DNA from: Acidobacteriota bacterium
Lineage (GTDB): Bacteria; Acidobacteriota; UBA4820; DSQY01
Assembly (NCBI GenBank): GCA_021813555.1
Contig: JAKAKG010000193.1
Coordinates: 1-41,738 of the forward strand
Direction: 5' to 3'
Length of the DNA: 41,738 bases
Each line of letters opens with the position of its first letter. Position 1 is the first letter of the stretch. Both the position numbers and the translations under genes were made by a program. The notes beneath the pieces are model-generated. The model saw only the letters and a program-made list of their open reading frames with translations. It had not been told where the DNA came from and did no database searches. Shown here one piece after another: positions 7,667 through 15,418 of the stretch.

Positions 7667-8608
7667 TCAAAGGGCCGGCGCCTGGATTCTATTCCAATTC
7701 AAGCCCGGCAGCCTCGTCAAGACGGCCCGTGAAATGCACTTCTGGCGGATCTGGTTGGCCGCCACGACGGCCAGCGGAAAGGGCCCGAAGGCGGCGGGAA
7801 GGCAAAGGGTGGCTCCCAGAAGGTCGCTCGCCGAATCCCAGGCCGTGCCGCCTTCGCCGCGCCCCGTGTAAAGGCGCCCGTAATAGGTCGCGATGATGGA
7901 TTGGACATCCGCGAAGAGCCCCCAGGTGCCGCCAATGGTGCCGCCGGGATGGCAGCGCCCCGCCTTGACTTCCTCCAGGAACGCCGCCGCCGTGTCCCCG
8001 GCGGCCTCCGTCCAGGCCGCCCCCACGCGCCCGGCGAGATGGGCATCCGATCCTCCCACCTGCGTGAGCCGGTGGCCCCTGGCGCCGGCCTCCCGGCACA
8101 GCGCCCCCACGGCCCTGTTCTGGAGAAGGGTCACCCCTCCGTTAAACCCCTCCACGTGCGTGAAGAGGGCGAGGATGTCCTCGATATAGGCCTGGAGAGG
8201 CTTCTGGCCGAAATAGGACTGGAAGGGATGGTTCAGTACGTGGAGGAGGCCGCGGCCCTGGCAATACTCCACGACCGCCCTGACGTCATCCCGGCGCCGC
8301 CTCAGTTCGTGGTGATCCGCCTCCATGAGCCCGAGCACGTTCACGTGGACCCACTGGCCCGTCTCCGGAAAGGTGCACTCCACCTCCTCGCCCACGATGA
8401 TGCGCTCAGGCTCGACCTCGGGGTGGTGCATGAGGCCCAAGGCGCCCTCCACCGCGTCGTGGTCCGTGATGGCCACCAAGTCCATTCCCGCACGGCGTGC
8501 CGCCCTGTAGGCATCCACGGGTTCGACGTAGGAGTCCCTGGGGTGGACGAACCGCATGTGGCGCCATTCGGAGTGACGGGTATGTACGTGCAAGTCTACG
8601 CGGGACAA
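7667..8608 (-). CDS. PHP-domain metal-dependent phosphoesterase
   Basis: PHP proteins use a cluster of metal ions to cleave phosphate esters. Visible ligands are HVH (residues 7-9), TDHD (48-51), GEE (73-75), NHPF (126-129) and GSDAH (186-190), so the active site looks complete. The 313-residue protein has an extra C-terminal region of about 90 residues with no motif I recognise. The start is TTG 8608 with GGGAG six bases upstream; no ATG lies nearby in frame. It is directly upstream of the Tes-like gene, which suggests a shared pathway, perhaps trimming a phosphate-containing head group or intermediate. That link is inference. Its substrate cannot be told from sequence. Confidence 0.85.
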   Translation of the reverse strand: MSRVDLHVHTRHSEWRHMRFVHPRDSYVEPVDAYRAARRAGMDLVAITDHDAVEGALGLMHHPEVEPERIIVGEEVECTFPETGQWVHVNVLGLMEADHHELRRRRDDVRAVVEYCQGRGLLHVLNHPFQSYFGQKPLQAYIEDILALFTHVEGFNGGVTLLQNRAVGALCREAGARGHRLTQVGGSDAHLAGRVGAAWTEAAGDTAAAFLEEVKAGRCHPGGTIGGTWGLFADVQSIIATYYGRLYTGRGEGGTAWDSASDLLGATLCLPAAFGPFPLAVVAANQIRQKCISRAVLTRLPGLNWNRIQAPAL

Positions 8609-8637
8609 GGCCGTCTCCCTTCGTTTTCAGGTTGGGG

Positions 8638-8643
8638 AGTGTA
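8638..8643 (-). promoter_or_regulatory. Extended -10 element upstream of the PHP-Tes gene pair
   Basis: On the minus strand TACACT is preceded directly by TGG, giving an extended -10 (TGnTACACT). There is no good -35 at 17 bp. Transcription would start near 8631, about 23 bases before the TTG start of the PHP gene. Confidence 0.4.
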
Positions 8644-8693
8644 CCACATTTGGCGGGCTAGTTTAGATGTCTGGCCGCCGCGGGGCAGGCTAC

Positions 8694-8718
8694 GGGGGGA
8701 GGGCAGCCCCTCTCCCCC
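8694..8718 (-). terminator. Strong GC hairpin after the secreted-protein gene
   Basis: The minus strand reads GGGGGAGAGGG, loop GCTG, then CCCTCCCCCC, giving a stem of about ten pairs with one mismatch. It lies 26 bases after the stop of the gene ending at 8744. There is no T-run, so it may be a stability hairpin or a Rho-assisted end and not a classic intrinsic terminator. Confidence 0.45.
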
Positions 8719-8743
8719 GGTTCGTCCGCGAAGGGAGCCTCCG

Positions 8744-9727
8744 CTACCTCCCAAGCCCCTTGAGAAGATCTTTGAAGGAGGGCTTCTTCTTCGGCTGGTT
8801 CTGTTGCTCCTGCTGCTGGCCTTCTTGGGAGGAGGAAGCTTCTGCCCCCTCCTCGCCCCCGCTTCCACCTTGCTTGAACATGTTCTTCATCATGGAGCCG
8901 GCGCCGAATTCGGTTTTGGTGTACCCCGAGGGGAGATCGAAGGTTCCCGGCAACATGGCCGTAAGCTGGATATCTTTGGTGGTGTAAGTGGTGGTTCCCT
9001 CGTCCTTCCCGTTCACGAATCGGTGGCTCACGATCTGGACGGGGAAGCCCAGGAACCCGACCTTGGCGGCGATGGACTTGTCGAACTCCTTGTCCCCCGT
9101 CACCATGCCCATCGCTTGCCAGTTGCGCCCGCCGAAAAGAGTCAGGGCGTCGTACGCGTTGGTCGTGTAGTAGTCGGTCGTCTCTTCCGTGTGGGATTTG
9201 CTTGAGAATCCCATGACCTTCGCCGACGTGTCGTAGGACAGGGCCACCCGCTTGCCCTGGCAGAGTGTTCCCTCCACCAGCTTGGGGGGAAGCGCCGTCA
9301 CGTCCGCCTTCTGATTCGCGTAGGTGATCTTCATGGACTGGGCCATGCTGCTGGCCGCGCTCTGCAGCCGCTCCGTGTCCATCTCGATGTACTCTTTCTT
9401 GTCGGGAAACACGAAATATCCCTTCTTAGCGGCGGCGTCCCCGAGCAAGTAGCTGCCCTTGCCGAAAAGCCCGAAGTCGGTGAGGTACGTCATCTTGAAT
9501 TTGCCGCCCTCGGCCCTGGCCTCGAACTCATACCCCACAAAGGCATCGGGATTCAGGCCCATCTGGCGCATGTTCGCCTTTTCTTCGGCGGACATTTTCT
9601 CCGCCTTGGCCTGCGAGTCACCGCCTTCCACCATGACGGATCCCTTGTAGTAGATGCCCAACCCGGCCGCGTGAGACTGCAGGCTCAGCGCCGCAATCGC
9701 AGCGGCCAACAATAGCGTCGTTTTCAT
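8744..9727 (-). CDS. Secreted protein of unknown function (DUF4412-like)
   Basis: The 327-residue product begins with a clear signal peptide (MKTTLLLAAAIAALSLQSHAA), so it is exported. The body has repeated beta-strand-like segments (FKMTYLTDFG, KGYFVFPDKKEYIEMD, GKRVALSYDT, FPVQIVSHRF) and resembles, from memory, the DUF4412 family of periplasmic proteins. A Gly/Glu/Gln-rich low-complexity stretch (GGEEGAEASS, QEGQQQEQQNQ) precedes a basic C-terminal tail. I start it at ATG 9727 because GGAGGAAT lies just upstream; the longer frame has no signal. It has its own promoter and a downstream hairpin, so it looks monocistronic. The role is unknown. Confidence 0.8.
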   Translation of the reverse strand: MKTTLLLAAAIAALSLQSHAAGLGIYYKGSVMVEGGDSQAKAEKMSAEEKANMRQMGLNPDAFVGYEFEARAEGGKFKMTYLTDFGLFGKGSYLLGDAAAKKGYFVFPDKKEYIEMDTERLQSAASSMAQSMKITYANQKADVTALPPKLVEGTLCQGKRVALSYDTSAKVMGFSSKSHTEETTDYYTTNAYDALTLFGGRNWQAMGMVTGDKEFDKSIAAKVGFLGFPVQIVSHRFVNGKDEGTTTYTTKDIQLTAMLPGTFDLPSGYTKTEFGAGSMMKNMFKQGGSGGEEGAEASSSQEGQQQEQQNQPKKKPSFKDLLKGLGR

Positions 9728-9759
9728 GATCCATTCCTCCCTGGTCAACGACCATGAAG

Positions 9760-9788
9760 AGCATAACCAAAGATACACGGCACCTCAA
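9760..9788 (-). promoter_or_regulatory. Promoter of the secreted-protein gene
   Basis: On the minus strand TTGAGG (-35, 9783-9788) and TATGCT (-10, 9760-9765) are separated by exactly 17 bp. Each matches the consensus at four of six positions. Transcription would start near 9753, 26 bases before the ATG. Confidence 0.5.
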
Positions 9789-9849
9789 GCGCGGCACGGG
9801 CCTTTGTGAGAAGGGTCACAGCGAAGGCGGGCGTCCTCCACCCGCTCCC

Positions 9850-10173
9850 TCAGTTGCCATTCGGACTTTGCAGGGTGACCACATACTGGATGAGATTCCG
9901 CCTGGCCTCTCCTTGGATGCCTGGAAACGCGGGCATCTTTTTCCCGCCCCTGTCGAGCGTTTGCGCCACCTTTTCGGGTGTAAGCCTCATGCCCACGAGG
10001 TTGGGACCCGTGGCGGGAGGCACGGCATGGCAGGAGGCGCACGCCTCGCGGTAGATGGTTCTGCCGTCCGTCGTCGTAGGCCGGTACGTGGTGCAGGCCA
10101 GAAAGGCCAGGCTCAACACCACGAGCCATGGGAGACGCCCTTGCCCCCTTAGGACCCGGCTCAAGGCCTCCAT
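9850..10173 (-). CDS. Small c-type cytochrome lipoprotein
   Basis: The 107-residue protein begins with a basic N terminus and a hydrophobic segment ending in LAFLAC, a lipobox whose cysteine (27) would carry the lipid anchor. A single haem-binding motif CASCH (45-49) follows within the usual context ATGPNLVGMRLTPE. A later methionine in KKMPAFPG is a candidate sixth haem ligand. This is the class I cytochrome c fold in minimal form, so it probably shuttles electrons at the outer face of the inner membrane. I chose ATG 10173, behind GGGAGGG, over an upstream frame extension. It has its own promoter. Its redox partner is not in the window. Confidence 0.88.
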   Translation of the reverse strand: MEALSRVLRGQGRLPWLVVLSLAFLACTTYRPTTTDGRTIYREACASCHAVPPATGPNLVGMRLTPEKVAQTLDRGGKKMPAFPGIQGEARRNLIQYVVTLQSPNGN

Positions 10174-10210
10174 CAATTTACCCTCCCTCGTTTCGGTGCC
10201 GTCCAGCTCC

Positions 10211-10239
10211 ACTTTAGGGGCTCCTGCCAGGGACGTCAA
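10211..10239 (-). promoter_or_regulatory. Promoter of the cytochrome lipoprotein gene
   Basis: The minus strand has TTGACG (10234-10239), 17 bp, then TAAAGT (10211-10216), matching the sigma-70 consensus at five and four of six positions. The leader before the ATG at 10173 is about 30 bases. Confidence 0.6.
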
Positions 10240-10349
10240 CAGCCAGGAACATTCCCTCGAAAAGTCGAAATCGCGTAGGCGCCCCCTGCGGAGATGACCA
10301 GTCCAGCAGCGTCCTGCGGCCCCTTTCGCTCAGAGACCCCCGGCCCGTC

Positions 10350-10378
10350 TTGACTTCTGGCTGTTCCGGGGCCATCCT
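10350..10378 (+). promoter_or_regulatory. Possible promoter of the small membrane-protein gene
   Basis: TTGACT (10350-10355) is followed after 17 bp by CATCCT (10373-10378). The -35 is good but the -10 is poor (three of six). It lies 70 bp before the ATG of the DUF5684-like gene. No better candidate was seen in this gap. Confidence 0.35.
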
Positions 10379-10447
10379 ACGGCCAAATTCCTACCCCAGC
10401 AGGCGCAAGGCCTGGCCGGGCGGAAGGCAAACGGGAGGAGGCAAACC

Positions 10448-10819
10448 ATGGAAGAAGCTGGAAGACAGGCGCTAGGAGGCGGATTGCTCGCGGGAATGAT
10501 GGGGGCATACTGCTGCTTCATTCTCGTCATCTATGTCTATTTTTCCATGTGCCTGATGAAGATCGCACAGAAGCTGGGCGTTGAAAACGCCTGGCTCGCG
10601 TGGATCCCCATCGTCAACCTTTGGACCCTCGTCCAGTGCGCGGGGAAAGAGTGGTGGTGGATCATCATGCTCTTCATCCCGCTCCTCAACATCGTCTTCG
10701 GTATCCTCATCTGGATGAGCATCTCCGAGCGCAGAGGGAAGCCCTCGTGGCTGGGCATCCTCATGATCATTCCCCTGCTCAACCTCATCATTCCGGGGTA
10801 CCTGGCTTTCAGCGACTAG
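10448..10819 (+). CDS. Small membrane protein, DUF5684-like
   Basis: The 123-residue protein has three hydrophobic segments (about 12-38, 68-90 and 98-119). The motif order is AQKLGVENAWLAWIPIVN, then a Trp-rich short linker (GKEWWW), then LFIPLLNIVFGI and IPLLNLIIPGYLAF. This W-aPivN...W...iPllN pattern is what I know from the DUF5684 family of small membrane proteins, whose function is not known. The start ATG 10448 has GGGAGGAGG a few bases upstream. It is a single gene with an intrinsic terminator right after it, convergent with the POT transporter gene. Confidence 0.8.
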   Translation: MEEAGRQALGGGLLAGMMGAYCCFILVIYVYFSMCLMKIAQKLGVENAWLAWIPIVNLWTLVQCAGKEWWWIIMLFIPLLNIVFGILIWMSISERRGKPSWLGILMIIPLLNLIIPGYLAFSD

Positions 10820-10837
10820 CAGGCGGTCCACACGACG

Positions 10838-10866
10838 AAAGAGGCGGGCGCGTGCCCGCCTCTTTT
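10838..10866 (+). terminator. Intrinsic terminator after the DUF5684-like gene
   Basis: A near-perfect stem AAAGAGGCGGGC, loop GCGT, GCCCGCCTCTTTT is followed by more T-rich sequence. The A-tract on the left side gives it some activity in the reverse direction too, which suits the convergent gene pair. Confidence 0.9.
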
Positions 10867-10903
10867 CTTGCGTTTCCTCGTTCGGCGGGACCAACGGGGA
10901 GGT

Positions 10904-10939
10904 TGCTCCCCGCTCCCTGCTTCCCGCTCCCCGCTCCCT
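10904..10939 (-). repeat. 7-nt-period array starting at the POT transporter stop codon (GGGAGCR theme)
   Basis: The plus strand reads tgctccc cgctccc tgcttcc cgctccc cgctccc: five heptads in exact phase. On the minus strand, the coding direction, this is GGGAGCG/GGAAGCA and follows directly on the TAG stop of the transporter gene (10938-10940), whose last G begins the first GGGAGCG. The same theme and orientation recur after four other minus-strand genes in the window. Confidence 0.9.
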
Positions 10940-12353
10940 AACTCTCCACCGCCGCGTTCACCTTGCGCAACACCAACCCCAGCAAGAGGGCCGCGAAGAG
11001 ACTCGATGCCACGAGGAAGAAGAAGAACCCGCTGTGAGGCCAGCGATCCCAAAGGAATTCAATGCCTCCCGCCAGATAGTTCCCGCACGCCGTGGCGCCG
11101 AACCAGAGGCCCATCATGAGGCCCCTGAAGCGGGGCGGAGCCACCTTGGAGCAGAAGGCCAGCCCCATGGGGCTGAGATTGAGTTCACCCAAAGTCACGA
11201 CGCAGTAGGCCGCCACGAGCCAGAGGGGGGAAACCCGTCCCACGTCTCCTCCCATGCGGCCCGCCAAGCCCATGACACCGAAGGCCCCGGCCGTCAGGAT
11301 CATGCCGATGCCCATCTTGGCGGGCGTGGAAGGCTCCAATCCGCGTCCCCGAAGCCTGCCCCAGAACCAGACCACCAGGGGCGTGAGCGTCACGACAAAA
11401 AATGCGTTGGCCGCCCCGAAAGCCTCGGGAGGGATCTGAAACCCGAAGATGGGCCCCGTGGAGTCCCGCGCCCATAGGGTCATGGTGAATCCGTTCTGGT
11501 GGAACGCCATCCAGAAGAGGACGACGATGGCGTAAATGGCGAGGAGCGCGAAAATGCGGTTCCATTCCTGCTTCTTCGTCAGCGCCTCGCCCTTCACCAC
11601 GGAACCCGAATGGTTGCTGATCTCCGCGTGAGCGATGAAGCGTTGGAAAAGGAGGAAGATGGCCAGCCCGATGAGCATGCCCACGGCGGCGGCGCCGAAG
11701 GCCCACCACCAACCGAGCTTGTTGCGCAAAAACGCCGCCGCCAGCGGGGCGAAAAAGGCTCCGATATTGATGCCCATGTAGAAAATGTTGAACGCCGAAT
11801 CCTTGAGCGGGTCGTCCTCCGCGTAGAGATTGCCCACCATCACCGAAATGTTGGGCTTGAAAAGGCCGTTCCCGAGGACCAGGACCAGAAGGGACAGGAA
11901 GAGGAGCGGCTGGCCCGCCGTCCGCTCGGGGCCATCGTACCGGGGCTGGGCTTCGCTGAAGGGCTGGCCTTGCGCCTCGGCCGCCTCTCCCCGCTTCTGC
12001 CAGTCAGCGAAGGCCTGGGCCTGGGCCTTTTCCGCGGCCACCACCTGCTGCTCCACCTGGGGGGAGTTGGGCACCTTCACGGCCATGATGGCGTAACCCG
12101 CCGCCAGGAGCATGGCGCCCAAGACGATGGTCTTGCGGAAGCCCAGCACCCGGTCCGCCACCCAGCCTCCCGCGATGGGGGTGAAGTAGACGAGGGCGAG
12201 GTAGGCGCCGTAGATGGTTCCCGGGTGCCGAAAATGGAAATACTCGTCCAGGTACAGGGTGAAGATGAACAGCATGGTGTAGAAGCCGAACCGCTCCCAC
12301 ATCTCGGTGAAGAACAAAACGTACAAGCCTTTAGGATGCCTTGCCTTGGCCAT
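10938..12353 (-). CDS. Proton-dependent oligopeptide transporter (POT/PTR family)
   Basis: POT transporters take up di- and tripeptides (sometimes other solutes) with protons. The 471-residue protein starts with the family signature HPKGLYVLFFTEMWERFGFY, which includes the proton-coupling ExxER motif (residues 17-21). About 12-14 membrane helices follow. A second typical stretch is FNIFYMGINIGAFFAPL, where the family has the NxGs motif. The start is ATG 12353 behind GGGGAGGGG; an upstream extension of 35 codons is rejected because it crosses the predicted promoter. The closest characterised relatives are DtpA-type carriers. No operon partners are present. Confidence 0.92.
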   Translation of the reverse strand: MAKARHPKGLYVLFFTEMWERFGFYTMLFIFTLYLDEYFHFRHPGTIYGAYLALVYFTPIAGGWVADRVLGFRKTIVLGAMLLAAGYAIMAVKVPNSPQVEQQVVAAEKAQAQAFADWQKRGEAAEAQGQPFSEAQPRYDGPERTAGQPLLFLSLLVLVLGNGLFKPNISVMVGNLYAEDDPLKDSAFNIFYMGINIGAFFAPLAAAFLRNKLGWWWAFGAAAVGMLIGLAIFLLFQRFIAHAEISNHSGSVVKGEALTKKQEWNRIFALLAIYAIVVLFWMAFHQNGFTMTLWARDSTGPIFGFQIPPEAFGAANAFFVVTLTPLVVWFWGRLRGRGLEPSTPAKMGIGMILTAGAFGVMGLAGRMGGDVGRVSPLWLVAAYCVVTLGELNLSPMGLAFCSKVAPPRFRGLMMGLWFGATACGNYLAGGIEFLWDRWPHSGFFFFLVASSLFAALLLGLVLRKVNAAVES

Positions 12354-12388
12354 GACCCCTCCCCTGCGGACGCCGCCGCGTCCGCCTA

Positions 12389-12418
12389 ACCATAGCTTCA
12401 TGGTGCCGTGGCGGTCAA
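12389..12418 (-). promoter_or_regulatory. Promoter of the POT transporter gene
   Basis: The minus strand has TTGACC (12413-12418), an 18-bp spacer and TATGGT (12389-12394). The leader contains the small hairpin GGACGC-GGCG-GCGTCC just ahead of the Shine-Dalgarno region, which could modulate translation. Confidence 0.5.
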
Positions 12419-12501
12419 GGCGTGGGCCGGGACTGACTGACGCGCAAGGCTGCTGCAAGTTGCCTAAATTCTCGGGGGGATTGCTCCCCGCGAAGGGCTG
12501 G

Positions 12502-12507
12502 TATAAG
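12502..12507 (+). promoter_or_regulatory. Possible -10 element of the Kelch-PKD gene
   Basis: TATAAG, preceded by TGG (extended -10 pattern), lies 67 bp before the ATG. The -35 region is weak (TTGCTC at a 15-bp spacing). It is the only promoter-like site seen in the gap. Confidence 0.35.
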
Positions 12508-12574
12508 CTTTCGTCTGGAATGAGTTGGACATGGTCTGCAAGGGCATCCGCACCACACTTTCAGGGAGGAACGC

Positions 12575-15280
12575 ATGGTCAAGGTCTCTCGTTTAGCGAG
12601 GTTCACCCTTCTGGCCGTCTTGGGCCTGGCGCTCGGCATCGCCGTTCTCGCCGCGGCACCCCCGTTCCCCATCACCTGGCAAGGGGTCAAGGCGCCCTTG
12701 CCGCAAAGCGCCGGCTGGTCGGGAGTGGCCACCGTGAACGGCAAGATCTACGTCTTCGGCGGCCTCACGGGCACCGAGACGGAGAACTCTCTCACCCTCA
12801 ACACCACCCAGATATACGACCCCTCGTCCGACACGTGGACCGCCGGTGCGGCCATGCCTACGGCGCGGTACCTGTGCACCGCAGCCGTCGTGGGCGGAAA
12901 GATCTACGTCATGGGCGGCCGAACCATCGACTCCTCCGGCGCGGGCGGCCCCGTTGACGTGAACGAGGTCTACGATCCGGCCACCAACACCTGGACCACG
13001 GCCAAAAATACGCCGTCCCCCATCCGGGGTCAGATGTCAGCGGTATGGAACAACAAGATCTACCTATTTGGAGGCAACACGGGCACCTACCAGAAGACCG
13101 TGAACATCTACGATCCGGCCTCCAACGCCTGGAGCACCGGCGCCAGCATGCCCGTGGTGCGTGCCTACGGTGCGGCCGTGGCGGTGCCTTCCAAGAACCG
13201 CATCTACGTCATCGGCGGCGACAACGGCGGGACCACCGCCTCCAAGTACATCGGCAACGCCATCTCCTACGATCCCGCGGGCAATACGTGGGACTCCACG
13301 ACTATCCCCATGGTCTCGGGTGAGTTCACCTCCAACTTCGGCGCCGCCCTCGGAGACGACGGCAAGGTCTACGTTTTCCCCGGCAGCAAGTGGAACACTT
13401 CGGTCAGCCCGCCCGCCGATAACGGCTATTCGGGCGTCATCCAAATCCTGGACCCCGCCGCCGGAACCATGACGGCCTTCACCGGCCATTCCCCGAGTCC
13501 CCTCGTCCGCAACGAAGCGGGCGCCATCAATGTTGGCGGCAAGATCTACGTCATCGGCGGCGCTTCCGGCTTCCGCGTCGTGGACGTTTTTGACCCGGCC
13601 ACGGGAACCTTCTTCGAGCCCAACAAGCCCGTACCCAATTACGTGGGCTCCGCTGCGGCACAGGCCGTCAACGGCAAGATCTACGTCATCGGCGGCGGCA
13701 ACGGGGGCGGCATGAACAGCGCCGTCTACGTCTACGACCCCGCCTCGGGCACCTGGACCACGGCTAGCGCCACCAATCCCAAACCCCTGTTCAGCCCCGT
13801 GGCGGACGTGTGGAACGGCAAGATCGCTATGGCCGATGGGGCCACCAGTTCAGGCGTGGACGGGAGCGCCCAGATTTACGATCCGGCCGCCGGCACCTTC
13901 ACCGCCATGGCCACCGATCCCAACGCCACCAACGTGGCCTGCGGCGCCGTGGTGGGGAATGCCCTTTACGTCTTCGGCGGCTACAACGGCACGGCCGATG
14001 TGGCGGCTGTCCGGGCGCTGGACCTCAGCGCCAACACCTGGAGCACCAAGGCCAACCTCCCCAACGCCATGGAGGCCGGCACCGCCGTCGCCTACAATGG
14101 TAAGATCTACATCTTCGGCGGGTACGTCGGCTCCGCAACGACGTCCAACCTGAACGAAAACGTGATCATCTACGACCCGGCGGGCAATACCTTCTCCACC
14201 GGAGCCGCTTTCCCCATTCCCATCTACGAAGCGGCGGCGACGGTGTATAACAACCACATCATCATCTCCGGCGGCCGAAACCTTTACAACCAGGGCGTCA
14301 CCAACTACTACCGATTGGCTCCCTTCATCCAAGTGTACGATCCCGCGGCGGATTCATTCACCTCGGCTCAAGGCCTTTACAGCCGTGCCAATCACAAGAT
14401 CTGCGTCGTGAACGGCCTCCTCTACCAGGTGGGAGGTGACGACGGCAACAGCTACGGATTCCTCGAAGACCGCCTCGACATCGCCAACCTCGGCGGCGGC
14501 CCCAGCCCCCTGGCCGCTCATGCCTCCGCCGACAAGACGGGCGGCGCCACGCCGCTGGCCGTCCAGTTCACGGGTTCCGCCTCGGGCGGAACGGGCCCTT
14601 ACACCTACTCGTGGAACTTCGGTGACGGCAGCGCCGCTTCGACGAGCCAGAATCCCTCTCACACGTACACAGCGGCGGGGACCTTCAATGCCGTCCTGAC
14701 GGTGAAGGATTCCACCAACGCCACGGCCACCGCCCAGGTCACCATCACTCCCGGCGCCGCGGCCCTCGTGGCCACCGCCTCGGCGGACAAGACCTCGGGG
14801 TCCAAGCCGCTGGCCGTCCAGTTCACGGGCTCCGCCTCGGGCGGCACGGCTCCCTACACTTACTCCTGGAACTTCGGTGACGGCAGCGCCGCTTCAACGG
14901 TGCAGAACCCGTCTTACACGTACGCCGACGCTGGGACTTACCACGTCACCCTCACGGTGACCGACAGCAAGAGCGCCACGGCCACGGACACCCACCTGGC
15001 CATCACCGTCACGGCTGCTGCTCCGCCCGTAGTGACCCTCATGAAGAAGGCCGCTCCCCCCGCCGCCTTCACCCTCATCGTGACGGGGAGCAACCTGCAA
15101 GCCAACATGAAGGTGTACATCAACGAAACGCAGTGGACCAACGTGCAGTACAAGACCACCGCCAAAATCAAGATCGCGGGCGGCAAGGCGCTCAAGGCTC
15201 TGGTGCCCAAGGGCCAGACCACGCACTTCCGCTTCGAGAATCCCGACGGCGGCGAGACCACCTACGACTTCCACTACTAG
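12575..15280 (+). CDS. Large secreted Kelch-repeat protein with two PKD domains
   Basis: The 901-residue protein has a signal peptide (about 1-28). Residues about 30-640 form many Kelch repeats, each with a strand such as NGKIYVFGG and a later YDPASNTW; together they probably make one or two beta-propellers. Two PKD domains follow (about 645-730 and 731-815; YTYSWNFGDGSAAST in both), nearly identical at DNA level. The last 85 residues (from PPVVTLMKK) form an IPT-like domain that also ends the IPT-repeat protein at 25.7 kb. ATG 12575 has GGGAGGAA just upstream. Expected location is the cell surface or outside, binding carbohydrate or protein. There are no catalytic motifs. It is a single gene with a strong terminator. 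Confidence 0.9.
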   Translation: MVKVSRLARFTLLAVLGLALGIAVLAAAPPFPITWQGVKAPLPQSAGWSGVATVNGKIYVFGGLTGTETENSLTLNTTQIYDPSSDTWTAGAAMPTARYLCTAAVVGGKIYVMGGRTIDSSGAGGPVDVNEVYDPATNTWTTAKNTPSPIRGQMSAVWNNKIYLFGGNTGTYQKTVNIYDPASNAWSTGASMPVVRAYGAAVAVPSKNRIYVIGGDNGGTTASKYIGNAISYDPAGNTWDSTTIPMVSGEFTSNFGAALGDDGKVYVFPGSKWNTSVSPPADNGYSGVIQILDPAAGTMTAFTGHSPSPLVRNEAGAINVGGKIYVIGGASGFRVVDVFDPATGTFFEPNKPVPNYVGSAAAQAVNGKIYVIGGGNGGGMNSAVYVYDPASGTWTTASATNPKPLFSPVADVWNGKIAMADGATSSGVDGSAQIYDPAAGTFTAMATDPNATNVACGAVVGNALYVFGGYNGTADVAAVRALDLSANTWSTKANLPNAMEAGTAVAYNGKIYIFGGYVGSATTSNLNENVIIYDPAGNTFSTGAAFPIPIYEAAATVYNNHIIISGGRNLYNQGVTNYYRLAPFIQVYDPAADSFTSAQGLYSRANHKICVVNGLLYQVGGDDGNSYGFLEDRLDIANLGGGPSPLAAHASADKTGGATPLAVQFTGSASGGTGPYTYSWNFGDGSAASTSQNPSHTYTAAGTFNAVLTVKDSTNATATAQVTITPGAAALVATASADKTSGSKPLAVQFTGSASGGTAPYTYSWNFGDGSAASTVQNPSYTYADAGTYHVTLTVTDSKSATATDTHLAITVTAAAPPVVTLMKKAAPPAAFTLIVTGSNLQANMKVYINETQWTNVQYKTTAKIKIAGGKALKALVPKGQTTHFRFENPDGGETTYDFHY
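14551..14895 (+). repeat. Near-identical DNA copies of a PKD-module core
   Basis: The segment at 14551-14640 recurs at 14806-14895, an offset of 255 bp (85 codons), with only scattered mostly third-position changes. Both encode LAVQFTGSASGGT and YTYSWNFGDGSAAS. This marks a fairly recent in-frame duplication of one PKD domain. Confidence 0.9.
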
Positions 15281-15298
15281 GCGCTGTTTGCTTGGCTG

Positions 15299-15329
15299 AA
15301 AGGGCGGCCTTCGGGCCGCCCTTTTTTTA
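15299..15329 (+). terminator. Intrinsic terminator of the Kelch-PKD gene
   Basis: The stem AAAGGGCGGCC, a TTCG tetraloop, and GGCCGCCC are followed by a run of seven T. It is a textbook terminator, 18 bp after the stop codon. Confidence 0.95.
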
Positions 15330-15382
15330 TCTTTGGCTGGTTACATGGACAGGTGGGCAGGGCACCAGCGCGGTGATCTTCC

Positions 15383-15418
15383 CGCTTCCTGCTCCCTGCT
15401 TCCCGCTTCCCGCTCCCT
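15383..15418 (-). repeat. 7-nt-period array starting at the oppF stop codon (GGGAGCR theme)
   Basis: The plus strand reads cgcttcc tgctccc tgcttcc cgcttcc cgctccc tt. In the coding (minus) direction the TGA of oppF (15419-15421) is followed at once by AGGGAGCGGGAAGCGGGAAG. About 20 bp further on, at 15340-15362, lies a weaker second theme (minus strand CTGCCCACCTGTCCATG). Confidence 0.9.

Noticed and set aside
5887-7896. Open plus-strand frame of 669 codons opposite the Tes-like gene
   Set aside because: Shadow of the radical SAM gene. The minus-strand protein has intact family motifs; the plus-strand product has none.
8609-8743. Small gene between the PHP gene and the secreted-protein gene
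   Set aside because: The frames there are short, proline/arginine-rich shadows; the segment holds a hairpin and a promoter element.
12575-15280. Kelch protein as a galactose oxidase-like enzyme
   Set aside because: No copper-ligand pattern was recognised and the body is plain Kelch repeats followed by PKD domains.
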